DNA of 64,000 bases from NCBI GenBank assembly GCA_902575835.1, contig CACGSX010000002.1:95221-159220 (forward strand), in the 5' to 3' direction. Under the pieces are notes generated by a model. That model was given only the letters and a program-made list of their open reading frames with translations, did not search any database and had not been told where the DNA came from. A program made the position numbers and the translations under genes. Source of the DNA: an uncultured Pelagibacteraceae bacterium. Lineage in GTDB: Bacteria > Pseudomonadota > Alphaproteobacteria > Pelagibacterales > Pelagibacteraceae. Of this stretch, positions 50,321 to 60,593 are shown in pieces. Position 1 is the stretch's first letter. Every line of letters begins with the position of its first letter.

Positions 50321-52698
50321 TAATTGAATGGTTTAATTTTAAGCAATAAAGAAGGCAAAAGTGTTAAAACCGAAACCATTGCAAGCAACATAGCAATCCC
50401 TGTGAATACACCAAAGTAAATTGTTGGTATAAAATTTGACATTACTAAAATTGAAAATCCAAAAACTATTGTAATTGAAGTATTTAAAATAGCTTTTCCA
50501 ACTGTTGAATGACACAGTTTTAATGTCTTATTATAATTTTTTAATTTTGCATACTCCTCTTTAAATCTGTAAATATAATGAATACTATTATCTACCGCGA
50601 TACCTATTGTTATTGCGGCAATTGTTATCGTCATCATATCAAGAGGAATTCCCAATAATCCAATTAAACCTAATATAAAAAAGGCTGCTATAAAATTTGG
50701 CACAACACCTATTAAAGCTAATTTTAAATTTTTGAAAAGAATAACAAACATTATAAATATTCCAAGCATTACAAATCCAAGTGTTAAAATTTGAGATTTG
50801 AATAAACTTTGTAAAAGATTGTTGAAAAGAATTAATACACCACCTAGTTTAAATTCATCATCTTTTAAATCTAATTTATTTTTAAGGTCAGAGTTTATTT
50901 TAATTAGTAAATCATTTCTCCTTAAATTATCTAAAGAGTCTTTTATTCGCAAACTTATCCTAGCTTCTGAATCTTTTATGGAGATATATGGATCTACAAT
51001 TTCTTTTTTTATATTATCTGGTATCTTGGTGTACAAGACACCCATTTCTAAAGAACCTAACTCTTTATTGTTATTTAATTGAGTAGCAACGTCAATAATG
51101 GAGGAAAAAGAAAGCACTTTTCCAATTGGCTCCAAAGAGTCTAAATAGTTATGGACCTTTTTTATCTTATCAATTTTATCTTTAGTAAACCAATATTTTT
51201 CATCATTCTCATCTTCATCACCCCAATCGTCATCTTCATTTTCAGATTTTTGTTCAACATCATCTTGTTTTGGAAATTTTAAAATAACTTCAAGTGGTGT
51301 TGTACCACCTAATTTTTCATCGATAAGTTTCATTCCTTTATAAATTTCTGTATTTTTATCAAAATAATTTATAAAACTATTTTCTACTTCAAGCTTTGAA
51401 ATTCCTAATATACTTAAAAATATAATTATTAAGGTTGTTCCAAATATTGTATTTTTATTTGAAACTGAGACTTTACCGAAAAAATTAGTAATTTTGGTAC
51501 CTTTTTCCTCTTTTAAAGCAACTTTATTAAAATTAACTAAATTAATTAATGTTGGCAATAAACTAAAAGTAATAAGAAATGAAATTATTAGACCAAAAGT
51601 CATCATAAATCCAAAATCTATTATTGGTTTTATTTCACTAAACACCAAAGACAAAAAAGCAAATATCGTTGTCAAAGCTGTATATAAAATAGGCCAAAAC
51701 ATTTTGCTCGTTGTTAAAGAAATAATTTTAAATTTATTTAACTTCGGAAATTGTTTTGAAAGCTGAAGATATCTTGTACTAACATGAATATTCATAGCCA
51801 TTGTCAATATCAACATTAAAGCAATAAAATTAGATGATATAACAGTAACTTTCCATCCTAAGAGACCTAAAAGTCCTGTCATTATTATTACTGAAAAAAA
51901 ACAACTACTTATAGGTACTATTATCCATATCAATCTTTTAAATACATACCAAAGAGTTGCAACGATAAATAAAAAAACTCCAAGTCCAAAAACAATTATA
52001 TCATTTTTTATAAAAGTCATCATATCATCAGCAATCATAGGAATGCCGCCTAAATGAATTTTGCTTGTTGAACTAAAATTTTGTATTACTTGTCTTATTT
52101 CTAAAATATTTTGATGATTTTGTTTTTTTAATTTGTCTTTATATATCTCTTCGTCTTTTTTACTTTTAAAGTCTTTTATTTTATCTTTAGACTTTAAATA
52201 AACTATAATACCAGATGTTTTGCCATCTTCACTTATTACGAAATTCCTGAAAACAGGACTATTCAATATTTCATTAAACCCTCTTTTTTTATCAATACCC
52301 TTTGAACTAAGTGTAGAGTAGTTTTGCAGTCTCTCTATAAGCGGTTCATCAGAACTGTTTAGTAAAGGAATATCTAATAGCGTGATTACACTATGCACCC
52401 AATTAAGTTTTTGAATTTCCTTTTTTAATTTTATAAGATTTTCGATAGAATTTTCATCTATCATACTTCCTTTTGGAGTATATGTTAGAACTAAAAATTC
52501 TTTTGCACCATATCTTTCATTTATTTCATTTAAATATTTTAAATCAGGATCACCTTCTATTAATAAAGTTTCAGATGACGCATCTAGCCTAAAGTTTTTT
52601 GAAAAATACCCAAAAAAACATAAGCAACTTAATAGTAAAACTAAAATTAAGCTTGGTTTTTTTAAAACAAAATTTTGATAAAATTTAGCTAACATCAA
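50320..52698 (-). CDS. RND superfamily (MMPL-type) transporter
   Basis: Two 6-TM bundles; MTITIAAITIGIAVDNSIHYIYRFKEEY; ASSETLLIEGDPDLKYLNEINERYG. Confidence 0.9.
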   Translation of the reverse strand: MMLAKFYQNFVLKKPSLILVLLLSCLCFFGYFSKNFRLDASSETLLIEGDPDLKYLNEINERYGAKEFLVLTYTPKGSMIDENSIENLIKLKKEIQKLNWVHSVITLLDIPLLNSSDEPLIERLQNYSTLSSKGIDKKRGFNEILNSPVFRNFVISEDGKTSGIIVYLKSKDKIKDFKSKKDEEIYKDKLKKQNHQNILEIRQVIQNFSSTSKIHLGGIPMIADDMMTFIKNDIIVFGLGVFLFIVATLWYVFKRLIWIIVPISSCFFSVIIMTGLLGLLGWKVTVISSNFIALMLILTMAMNIHVSTRYLQLSKQFPKLNKFKIISLTTSKMFWPILYTALTTIFAFLSLVFSEIKPIIDFGFMMTFGLIISFLITFSLLPTLINLVNFNKVALKEEKGTKITNFFGKVSVSNKNTIFGTTLIIIFLSILGISKLEVENSFINYFDKNTEIYKGMKLIDEKLGGTTPLEVILKFPKQDDVEQKSENEDDDWGDEDENDEKYWFTKDKIDKIKKVHNYLDSLEPIGKVLSFSSIIDVATQLNNNKELGSLEMGVLYTKIPDNIKKEIVDPYISIKDSEARISLRIKDSLDNLRRNDLLIKINSDLKNKLDLKDDEFKLGGVLILFNNLLQSLFKSQILTLGFVMLGIFIMFVILFKNLKLALIGVVPNFIAAFFILGLIGLLGIPLDMMTITIAAITIGIAVDNSIHYIYRFKEEYAKLKNYNKTLKLCHSTVGKAILNTSITIVFGFSILVMSNFIPTIYFGVFTGIAMLLAMVSVLTLLPSLLLKIKPFN

Positions 52699-52720
52699 CT
52701 ATTAGCTTTTATAATTTAAT

Positions 52721-54136
52721 TTAATTATTTTGAATATCTTTAAATTTAGTAAACATAGCCTCAAATTCAAGCATCACATTACCAGTGGGTCCATGCCTCT
52801 GTTTTTGAATAATTAATTCAGCTAAATGTGAAACCTCATTCATTTTAGCCTGCCATTCTGCATGTTCTACAGTTGCAGGTCTAGGCTCTTTTCCTTGTAA
52901 ATAATATGATTCTCTATAAACAAACATGACCACATCTGCATCTTGTTCAATCGATCCTGACTCCCTCAAATCTGATAATTGTGGCTTTTTATCATCTCTT
53001 TGTTCCACAGCTCTTGAAAGTTGCGATAATGCTAGAACAGGTACGGCCAGCTCTTTTGCTAAAGCTTTTAAACCTTGAGTTATTTCTGATATTTCTTGTA
53101 CTCTGCCATTATTTGAATTAGATGCTCTCATCAATTGAATATAATCTATTACAACCATATCAAGTCCAAATAGTCTTTTAATTCTTCTAGCTCTATTACT
53201 TAAAGCTGCAATTGTTATTGCAGGTGTTTCATCAATATATAACGGCAGCTCAGAAATATCTTTTGAAGTTTCTATAAATTTATCAAACTGTTCTTCAGAA
53301 ATTTTTCCTCTTCTGATATCATTTGACTTTATTCTGGATTGCTCAGCCAATATTCTTGTTGAAAGCTGCTCTGAAGACATTTCAAGAGAAAAAAAAGCTA
53401 CTGAACTTTTTTCACCACTTTCCTGTATTTTTTTTGCCGCGTTAAAAGCAATATTAGTTGCTAAAGCTGTTTTACCCATTGAAGGTCTGCCTGCTATAAT
53501 TACTAAATCAGATTTATGTAGTCCACCCAACCTATCGTCTAAATCTCTCAAACCAGTTGGAACTCCAACAATACCCTCATCATTTTTGTACGCATTAGAT
53601 GCCATTTCAATTGTCTGCCTCATGGCTTCATCAAATTTTACTAAAGAAGAGCTAAAAGATCCTTTTTCAGCAAGATCAAATAAAGATTTCTCATAATTTT
53701 CAATAATTTTTTTTCCATCAGTGTCAAGATCATTCAATTTTGCTTTATCAATTACTTCTCCAGAAATTTTTATTAATTCTCTTTTCACATATAAATCAAA
53801 AATTAGTTTTGAATATTCTATGGATTGTCTTGAGGAGGTAGAAAATTTAGTTATTTTAATTAAGTATTCTGGAATGTTAAGTTCATCTTTTTCTTTTTCA
53901 AAATAGTTTTTAAGTGTTATGGGATTTGCTAAAAGGCCTCCGTAGATTAATTTTTCTAAGGCTTCATATATTTTTCTATGAATAGGGTCGTAAAAATTTT
54001 TGCTTGATATAATTAAACTAACTTCATCAAAAATTTCATTCGATAATAATACAGATCCAATTACAGCCTGTTCAGCCTCAATATTATTAGGTAATTCATC
54101 AGCTTTATTTTTTAATAAATTTAACGTTTGTGACAT
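52721..54136 (-). CDS. dnaB: Replicative DNA helicase DnaB
   Basis: PNNIEAEQAVIGSVLLS; Walker A IIAGRPSMGKTALATNIA; VVIDYIQLM; LSQLSRAVEQRDDKKPQLSDLRESGSIEQDADVVMFVYRE. Confidence 0.98.
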   Translation of the reverse strand: MSQTLNLLKNKADELPNNIEAEQAVIGSVLLSNEIFDEVSLIISSKNFYDPIHRKIYEALEKLIYGGLLANPITLKNYFEKEKDELNIPEYLIKITKFSTSSRQSIEYSKLIFDLYVKRELIKISGEVIDKAKLNDLDTDGKKIIENYEKSLFDLAEKGSFSSSLVKFDEAMRQTIEMASNAYKNDEGIVGVPTGLRDLDDRLGGLHKSDLVIIAGRPSMGKTALATNIAFNAAKKIQESGEKSSVAFFSLEMSSEQLSTRILAEQSRIKSNDIRRGKISEEQFDKFIETSKDISELPLYIDETPAITIAALSNRARRIKRLFGLDMVVIDYIQLMRASNSNNGRVQEISEITQGLKALAKELAVPVLALSQLSRAVEQRDDKKPQLSDLRESGSIEQDADVVMFVYRESYYLQGKEPRPATVEHAEWQAKMNEVSHLAELIIQKQRHGPTGNVMLEFEAMFTKFKDIQNN

Positions 54137-54210
54137 TGTGATTAAATTTTAATTACTATTTCGCCGAAAAACAAAATATTTAAAGAGCTGGGGAAAAAAA
54201 TGTATAAAAA

Positions 54211-54666
54211 TTAATTCTCTTCCTGAGCGATAACTTTTACTTTTATTTTTGATTGAATTTCTGAGTGCAAATTTAAAATAACGTCATATATACCCAATGA
54301 TTTAATCTCTTTAGCAGGCTGCACTAGAGATGGATTAATATCAATATTTTCTACTTCTTTGAGAAGTTTTGAAATTTCTGTAGGTTTTACTGATCCATAT
54401 AATTCTTTATTTTCAGTACTTAGTTTCTTTATTGAGAACTCTTTGCCTTTTAGTCTGTTGTCAATTTCTTTTGCTTCATTTTTTTTATCTTGATCTTTTT
54501 TTCCTAGTTCTGCTTTGATTTTTTCTACCTCTTTTATATTTTCCTTGGATGCAAAAAGAGCTTTTTTTTGAGCAATTAAATAGTTTCTTGCATAACCTCT
54601 GTTGACATCAATTATTTCTCCAATTGATCCAACTTTTCTAACATTTTCTAACAGTATTACTTTCAT
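54211..54666 (-). CDS. rplI: 50S ribosomal protein L9
   Basis: MKVILLENVRKVGSIGEIIDVNRGYARNYLIAQKKAL. Confidence 0.97.
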   Translation of the reverse strand: MKVILLENVRKVGSIGEIIDVNRGYARNYLIAQKKALFASKENIKEVEKIKAELGKKDQDKKNEAKEIDNRLKGKEFSIKKLSTENKELYGSVKPTEISKLLKEVENIDINPSLVQPAKEIKSLGIYDVILNLHSEIQSKIKVKVIAQEEN

Positions 54667-54668
54667 GA

Positions 54669-54938
54669 TTATATTAATGCTAAATTTCTAGCACGTTTTA
54701 TTGATATAGATAAGTCTCTTTGCTTCTTTTGACTCACCGAAGTTATTCTTGAAGGTAGAATTTTACCATTTTCGGATACATATCTTTTTAATAATTTAAT
54801 ATTTTTGTAGTCGATTATTGGAGCACCTTTACCAGAAAGAGGACATTTTTTTTTAAATTTATATTTCTGATTCTGAAAAATACTTAATTTAGAAAAATTA
54901 TTTTGAGGATTTTTTTTTTTCAAATTTCTTTTTTTCAT
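54669..54938 (-). CDS. rpsR: 30S ribosomal protein S18
   Basis: [58 protein letters not shown]. Confidence 0.97.
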   Translation of the reverse strand: MKKRNLKKKNPQNNFSKLSIFQNQKYKFKKKCPLSGKGAPIIDYKNIKLLKRYVSENGKILPSRITSVSQKKQRDLSISIKRARNLALI

Positions 54939-55288
54939 TAAATTGTTTCTGCTTTCTTTTTATCTTCATCATTTTTTTTGAAATAATCTGTTTCAAGATC
55001 AAACTTTCTGACTTTAACTGTCAGATATCTTAATAAATTTTTATCTAATTTTTCATTTTTTTCTAATTCTTTAATGGTTTTGCCTTTACCCTCAATTTTA
55101 AAATGAATGTAATTTCCTTTTTTATTTTTTTTTATTAGATAAGATAAATGCATCAATCCCCATTTTTCCAACTTAATTATGTTGCCATCATTTTTTTCTA
55201 TAATTTTTACGTATTTATCTTCAATCTGCTTTATTTGCGATGGAGATATATCCTGTCGGGTTATTAATGTGTGTTCGTAATAGTTCAT
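54938..55288 (-). CDS. rpsF: 30S ribosomal protein S6
   Basis: [25 protein letters not shown]…[24 protein letters not shown]. Confidence 0.95.
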   Translation of the reverse strand: MNYYEHTLITRQDISPSQIKQIEDKYVKIIEKNDGNIIKLEKWGLMHLSYLIKKNKKGNYIHFKIEGKGKTIKELEKNEKLDKNLLRYLTVKVRKFDLETDYFKKNDEDKKKAETI

Positions 55289-55371
55289 ATATTTTTCTAG
55301 AAAAAATGAGGATATACTATTATAAAAATTTAATTACAATACAAAAAAACACTTAATTTATAAACATTTTT

Positions 55372-56301
55372 ATGTTTTCTTTTATATTTCCTGGTCAAGG
55401 CTCCCAATTTGTTGGTATGGGAAAAGATATTTATGATGAATTTACTTACATCAAAGAATATTTTTTAAAAGCAAATGAAATATTAAATAAGGACTTAAGT
55501 AAAATTATTTTAGATGGTCCAAAAGACGAACTTGATTTAACAGAGAATACTCAGCCAGCAATTTTTTTAATTAGTTATTCGATTTTTAAAATATTAGAGA
55601 AAGAAACCAATTTTAAAATTAAAAATGCAAAATATTTTGCAGGCCATTCACTTGGTGAATATTCAGCATTATGTTGTGCAAATGCAATTAGTTTCGAGAA
55701 TACTTTAAGATTATTAAAAAATAGAGGAATAGCCATGCAAAATGCAGTCCCTCAAAAAGATGGTGGAATGATGGCTGTACTTGGTGTTGACAATCTCAAA
55801 GTAAATGAGATTTTAATAGAAAATAAAAATAAATTTACTTGTTATATTGCTAACGATAATTCTAACGGTCAAATAGTACTCAGTGGAAAAATACAATCTT
55901 TGGATTATTTGGGATTGGAATTAAAAAAAAAAAATATAAAATTTGTTAAATTACAAGTCAGCGCTCCTTTTCATTGCCCTTTAATGAGTAAAGCCACACA
56001 AGAAATGAAAGATAAAATTTTGTCGACTGAATTTAAGGATCCAGTACCAAGTATAATATCTAATGTTACAGCGCAACCAGTTACTAAAAGTGAAGATATC
56101 AAGAGACTTTTAATCGAACAAATAGAAAAACCTGTAAGATGGAGGGAAAGTGTATTAAATATGATTGGTGATGGAGTCAATCAATTCATTGAAATTGGTC
56201 CAGGAAAGGTTTTGACTGGATTAATAAAAAGAATTGATAGAAAAATTAAATTAAATCAGGTAAGTAATTCTAATGAAGCTAATTCTTTGCTAAATGATTG
56301 A
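55372..56301 (+). CDS. fabD: Malonyl-CoA--ACP transacylase
   Basis: FIFPGQGSQFVGMGKDIYD; FAGHSLGEYSALCCANAISFENTLRLLKNRG; FIEIGPGKVLTGLIKRI. Confidence 0.97.
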   Translation: MFSFIFPGQGSQFVGMGKDIYDEFTYIKEYFLKANEILNKDLSKIILDGPKDELDLTENTQPAIFLISYSIFKILEKETNFKIKNAKYFAGHSLGEYSALCCANAISFENTLRLLKNRGIAMQNAVPQKDGGMMAVLGVDNLKVNEILIENKNKFTCYIANDNSNGQIVLSGKIQSLDYLGLELKKKNIKFVKLQVSAPFHCPLMSKATQEMKDKILSTEFKDPVPSIISNVTAQPVTKSEDIKRLLIEQIEKPVRWRESVLNMIGDGVNQFIEIGPGKVLTGLIKRIDRKIKLNQVSNSNEANSLLND

Positions 56302-57032
56302 TCTTAAAAATATAAATATTTTAGTTACAGGCGCAACTGGGGTGATTGGAAACTCTATTGTAAAAAAATTATATGAAAATAACGCAAAAATAATAGCTAC
56401 AGGAACTAACCAAGATAAATTAAATAAATTAAAAGAAAAATATACAAATATTATAATTAAAAAATTTGATATTTTAAATCATGATTCAATAGAAGAGTTT
56501 ATCGATGAAATAAATAAAATTTTTAAAGATAAAATAGATATACTTATTAATAATGCTGGTATTACGTTAGATAATCTTGCAATAAGAATGAAAAAGGACG
56601 AATGGGATAAAGTTATTGATTTAAATTTAACTTCAACATTTTTATTAAGTAAATACACAATTAAAAAAAATGTTAAAAAATAAAAACGGTAAAATAATCA
56701 ACGTGACTTCAGTTGTTGGTCATACTGGCAATATTGGACAATCAAACTATTCAACTTCTAAAGCTGGAATAATAGGATTATCAAAAAGCCTAGCACTAGA
56801 ATATGGAAAAAAAAATATTAAAATCAATTGTATTTCTCCTGGTTTTATAGAGTCTGACATGACAGATAAGATTAACGATAGTCATAAACAATTACTTAAA
56901 TCTAGAATAGCCTTATCTAGATTTGGCTTGCCAGATGATGTTTCTAATGTAGCTGTCTTTTTATCATCTGAATTATCTGATTATATTACAGGTGAAACAA
57001 TACATGTAAATGGAGGTATGTATTTTAGTTGA
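56294..57032 (+). CDS. fabG: 3-oxoacyl-ACP reductase FabG, split by a +1 frameshift at an A8 tract (56663-56670); track shows ORFs 56294-56683 and 56670-57032
   Basis: First half carries TGATGVIGNSIVKKL and INNAGITLDNLAIRM; second half carries NVTSVVGHTGNIGQSNYSTSKAG (Ser-Tyr-Lys) and NCISPGFIESDMT. Removing one A restores one continuous FabG frame. Confidence 0.9.
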
Positions 57033-57063
57033 CAAAGTAATATAAATAATTATTAAGAAATTT

Positions 57064-57303
57064 ATGTCTGATGATATTTCAAGCAAAGTAAAAAAAATTG
57101 TAGCGGATCACTTAGGAATAGATGAGTCAAAAGTAAATGAAGAGTCTAGCTTCATTGATGATTTGGGAGCTGATAGTTTAGACACAGTTGAACTAGTAAT
57201 GGCTTTTGAAGAAGAATTTGGATCAGAAATTTCAGATAGCGATGCAGAAAAAATTCTAACTGTTGGTGATGCTGTTAAATTTATAGAAAATAAAGCAAGC
57301 TAA
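57064..57303 (+). CDS. acpP: Acyl carrier protein
   Basis: [26 protein letters not shown] phosphopantetheine site. Confidence 0.99.
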   Translation: MSDDISSKVKKIVADHLGIDESKVNEESSFIDDLGADSLDTVELVMAFEEEFGSEISDSDAEKILTVGDAVKFIENKAS

Positions 57304-57314
57304 TTCTTAATTTA

Positions 57315-57938
57315 ATGTCCAGCTCCAAAAAAGGTGGAATGATTGTTCTTTCATCACCTTCAGGTGCTGGTAAGACTACTCTTGTAAAAAAAATTTCTAA
57401 AAACAAAAATTTTTCAATTTCAATATCTCACACAACCAGATCTCCAAGACCCAATGAAAGAAATGGAAGAGATTATTATTTTATTAGCAAAAATCACTTT
57501 AGAAAGTTAATAAAAAAAAAAGAATTTTTAGAGCACGCAAAAGTTTTTGATAATTATTATGGTTCATCTAAAAATCTTGTTAACGAAAAACTAAAAAATG
57601 GGAAGCATGTTATTTTTGATATTGATTGGCAAGGCACAAGACAGATTAAGAATAAAAAACTAAATTATAAATTGCAGACTATATTTATATTACCGCCATC
57701 GAAAACTGAACTAATAAAAAGATTAGTCAAGAGAGAGAAAAAAAATTTAAAAACAGTAAAAAAGAGAATGAAAGAATTTAAAAAAGATTTATCCAGATGG
57801 AACGAGTATGATCATGTGGTAATTAATGATGATTTGAATAATTGTTACAAAGAAATAATGTTTTTAATTAAAAATAGAGAAAAAAAACATTTTGATCGAA
57901 AATTTATAGTTAAACATATCAGAAATTTGTTAAATTAA
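57315..57938 (+). CDS. gmk: Guanylate kinase
   Basis: GGMIVLSSPSGAGKTTLVKKI; SISHTTRSPRPNERNGRDYYFIS; HVIFDIDWQGTRQIK. Confidence 0.97.
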   Translation: MSSSKKGGMIVLSSPSGAGKTTLVKKISKNKNFSISISHTTRSPRPNERNGRDYYFISKNHFRKLIKKKEFLEHAKVFDNYYGSSKNLVNEKLKNGKHVIFDIDWQGTRQIKNKKLNYKLQTIFILPPSKTELIKRLVKREKKNLKTVKKRMKEFKKDLSRWNEYDHVVINDDLNNCYKEIMFLIKNREKKHFDRKFIVKHIRNLLN

Positions 57939-58713
57939 ATTTTTCATATAACTGGCAAATCTCCAAGTATCTATCTTTTGATATATTGTGAGGTCTTAAA
58001 TTTAAAGATATATTTAATTGTTTCGCAATATCTTCATAATTTTTGAAAATTTGTTTCATAGGTTTTTTTATCATTTTACGCCTTTGATTAAAAAAAATAT
58101 TAGTAATATGTTCCAAATTTTCTGTTTTATAAATTTTTTTATAAATTTCTTTTGGCTCTAATATCAGTAAAGAGCTCCATACTTTAGGTTTTGGAAAAAA
58201 ATAGTCTGGAGAAATATCAAATAATTTTTTACCTTCCATTTTCCAAGAAGTAATTATTGATAATCTCCCATAATTTTTTGTATTTTCTTTTGCAATAATT
58301 CTTTCTGCTACTTCTTTTTGAAATACTAAAATAAATTTTTTATATAGTTTTTCCAAATTTTTTATTTTGATCCATGAAGTTAAAATTTTTGTTGAAATAT
58401 TATAAGGTAAGTTACCAAAAACTTTTATTGGAAAATTAAAATTAAAGTCATTATAACATTCAAGAATATCTTTATTTATTATTTCAATTTCACCTCCAAA
58501 TTTCTTTTTTAATAAAATTGAGAGCTCTTTATCTTTTTCAACAACTATTAAATTCTTTGGATTTTTATTAAGAATTTTTTCAGTTAAATTACCTGTCCCT
58601 GGACCAATTTCTAAAACCACGTCATTTTTTGAAACATTTCCGCTATTTACTATTTCAATTAAAACTTTAGAGTTGTTTAAAAAATTCTGCCCTAAGCTTT
58701 TTTTTGGCTTCAT
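57919..58713 (-). CDS. rsmA: 16S rRNA dimethyladenosine transferase RsmA/KsgA
   Basis: PKKSLGQNFLNNSKVL; VLEIGPGTGNLTEKIL; VFGNLPYNISTKIL. Confidence 0.96.
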   Translation of the reverse strand: MKPKKSLGQNFLNNSKVLIEIVNSGNVSKNDVVLEIGPGTGNLTEKILNKNPKNLIVVEKDKELSILLKKKFGGEIEIINKDILECYNDFNFNFPIKVFGNLPYNISTKILTSWIKIKNLEKLYKKFILVFQKEVAERIIAKENTKNYGRLSIITSWKMEGKKLFDISPDYFFPKPKVWSSLLILEPKEIYKKIYKTENLEHITNIFFNQRRKMIKKPMKQIFKNYEDIAKQLNISLNLRPHNISKDRYLEICQLYEKFNLTNF

Positions 58714-59675
58714 TTACTAAGTTTATTAATAAAATTCATGGCGTAAAAAAATGACGATGGATCTGATATCCCTTTTCCTAACATTTTTGAGTTTGGCCCA
58801 TGATCTGGTGAAATTCTTATAAATGGGAGTCCCAAAGTGACATTTATTGCCTCAAATTTAAATAATGTTTTGATGGGGGTGAGAACCTGATCATGATACA
58901 TTCCGACAACTACATCATATTTTTTCACATTTTTTTTTAAAAAAAAAGTATCAGCGGAAAAAGGACCATCTATATTCACACCTTTCTTTGTTAAAAATTG
59001 TATAGCAGGTTTAATTATTTTATTTTCCTCACTAAATTTATCAGTGGTCTCACAATGAGGATTTAGCCCTAAAATTGCAAATTTTACTTTTTTTTTCAAT
59101 ACTTTATTAAAAAAAATATTATTTTTATAAATATTATTTATAATTTTTTTTTTAGTAACCTTTTTTGAAACATATTTAATTGGTATGTGTGTAGTAATTG
59201 GTGAAACTGATAAATTTTTATTATAAATAAGCATTACCTCATTTTTTGATTTAGTTTTATTGGACAAATATTCAGTAATCCCCAAGTATTTTTTTTTTAA
59301 AAATGTCTCTTTTGATATTGGTCCATTAATTAGTACAACTCTTTTTTTATTATTCTCTGCTAATTCTAGAGATTTTTTAAAGCATTGCTCAATGTAATCC
59401 GATGATTTTTTGGTTATATTTGAAAATACTTTTCTATTTTTAAATTTAATATTTATAATATTAACAACATTTCTCTTTGAATATTTTAAATTATTAATCT
59501 TATTTAGATTAAAACTTAAATTTAACTTATTTATTTGTTTTTCTAATAAATCTGCATCTCCAATAAGGACAACTTTGTTTTTAAATTTTTTTTTGTTTTT
59601 AAAATATTTTCCAATTATTTCAGAAAATGTACTATAAGGTTCGCCTAGTACTATTAGAGTATAATCAATATTCAT
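58710..59675 (-). CDS. pdxA: 4-hydroxythreonine-4-phosphate dehydrogenase
   Basis: VVLINGPISKETFLKKKYLGITEYL; AILGLNPHCETTDKFSEENKIIKPAI; GPFSADTFF; VVGMYHDQVLTPIKTLF. Confidence 0.95.
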   Translation of the reverse strand: MNIDYTLIVLGEPYSTFSEIIGKYFKNKKKFKNKVVLIGDADLLEKQINKLNLSFNLNKINNLKYSKRNVVNIINIKFKNRKVFSNITKKSSDYIEQCFKKSLELAENNKKRVVLINGPISKETFLKKKYLGITEYLSNKTKSKNEVMLIYNKNLSVSPITTHIPIKYVSKKVTKKKIINNIYKNNIFFNKVLKKKVKFAILGLNPHCETTDKFSEENKIIKPAIQFLTKKGVNIDGPFSADTFFLKKNVKKYDVVVGMYHDQVLTPIKTLFKFEAINVTLGLPFIRISPDHGPNSKMLGKGISDPSSFFYAMNFINKLSK

Positions 59676-60591
59676 TAATTTTTGAGTTTTGTTTCAATTT
59701 TTTAAAATATAAAAGTGAAAATTGATTTAGTTGTTTATTTGTTTCATAATTTATTAATTCTTTTAATTCTTTATCAATATCGATATTCTGATCCATTTCT
59801 TGTTTATCATTAATTTTCAATATTAAATAACCATTAGGATATTTAATTGGTTTTGATATTTCTCCTAAACTCATTTTATTTAAAATAATATTTAAATTTT
59901 CTGACAATAAAGTTTCTTTTACCCATCCAATTTGACCTCCTTTATCCGCACTACTTGCTATACTAAATCTTGATGACGCAGATTTAAAATCGTACTCTTT
60001 AACATAATTTATAATATTATTATATTTTATCTGTAGATTCTCAGCATTCCTGACTTCAAATAATAATTCAGAAAGATTATACATAAACTTTTTATTATTT
60101 GACAAATTATCAATCAATTTTTGTTTTAGCTTTTCTTTGTCGATACGAACCATTCTACTATATTTTCTATATATTAGCTCATTCCATAAAGCTTCATTTT
60201 TCATTTTTTCTAGTATTTTGTCGTAATCAATTTTATTTCTATAAATTAAATTTTTGAATTCTTCTTCATTTTTCACTCTTTTAAACTTGAAAAGATTTTT
60301 TTTTATTTGATTTAAAAATTCAAGATCTTTTTTTTCTTTAAAAATTTTATTAATTTCTTCTTTTTTTATTATTTCTCTTATTAATGAATTTTTAGAAATT
60401 TGGGTTATTTCTTTTTCGTTTAGGTTGACTAAATTTGGTCTTAGAAAGACTAAATATCTTTTCTCATTCTCAATATCTAAATTTGTAATGATTTCTTCGT
60501 TTACTTTATACTTAATTTCAATATTTGATAAAGAATTGTTAGTAAAAGAGAAAAATAACAACAATTTTAACAATAATAAAAATCTAAACAT
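59665..60591 (-). CDS. surA: SurA-like periplasmic peptidyl-prolyl isomerase/chaperone
   Basis: Signal peptide; KYNNIINYVKEYDFKSASSRFSIASSADKGGQIGWVKETLLSENLNIILNKMSLGEISKPIKYPNGYLILKI parvulin domain; lies between lptD and pdxA. Confidence 0.88.
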   Translation of the reverse strand: MFRFLLLLKLLLFFSFTNNSLSNIEIKYKVNEEIITNLDIENEKRYLVFLRPNLVNLNEKEITQISKNSLIREIIKKEEINKIFKEKKDLEFLNQIKKNLFKFKRVKNEEEFKNLIYRNKIDYDKILEKMKNEALWNELIYRKYSRMVRIDKEKLKQKLIDNLSNNKKFMYNLSELLFEVRNAENLQIKYNNIINYVKEYDFKSASSRFSIASSADKGGQIGWVKETLLSENLNIILNKMSLGEISKPIKYPNGYLILKINDKQEMDQNIDIDKELKELINYETNKQLNQFSLLYFKKLKQNSKINEY

Positions 60592-60593
60592 TT

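Noticed and set aside
55289-55371. S6:S18 autoregulatory leader in front of rpsF
   Set aside because: The 83-nt upstream region shows no CCG-bulge hairpin resembling the known motif by eye.
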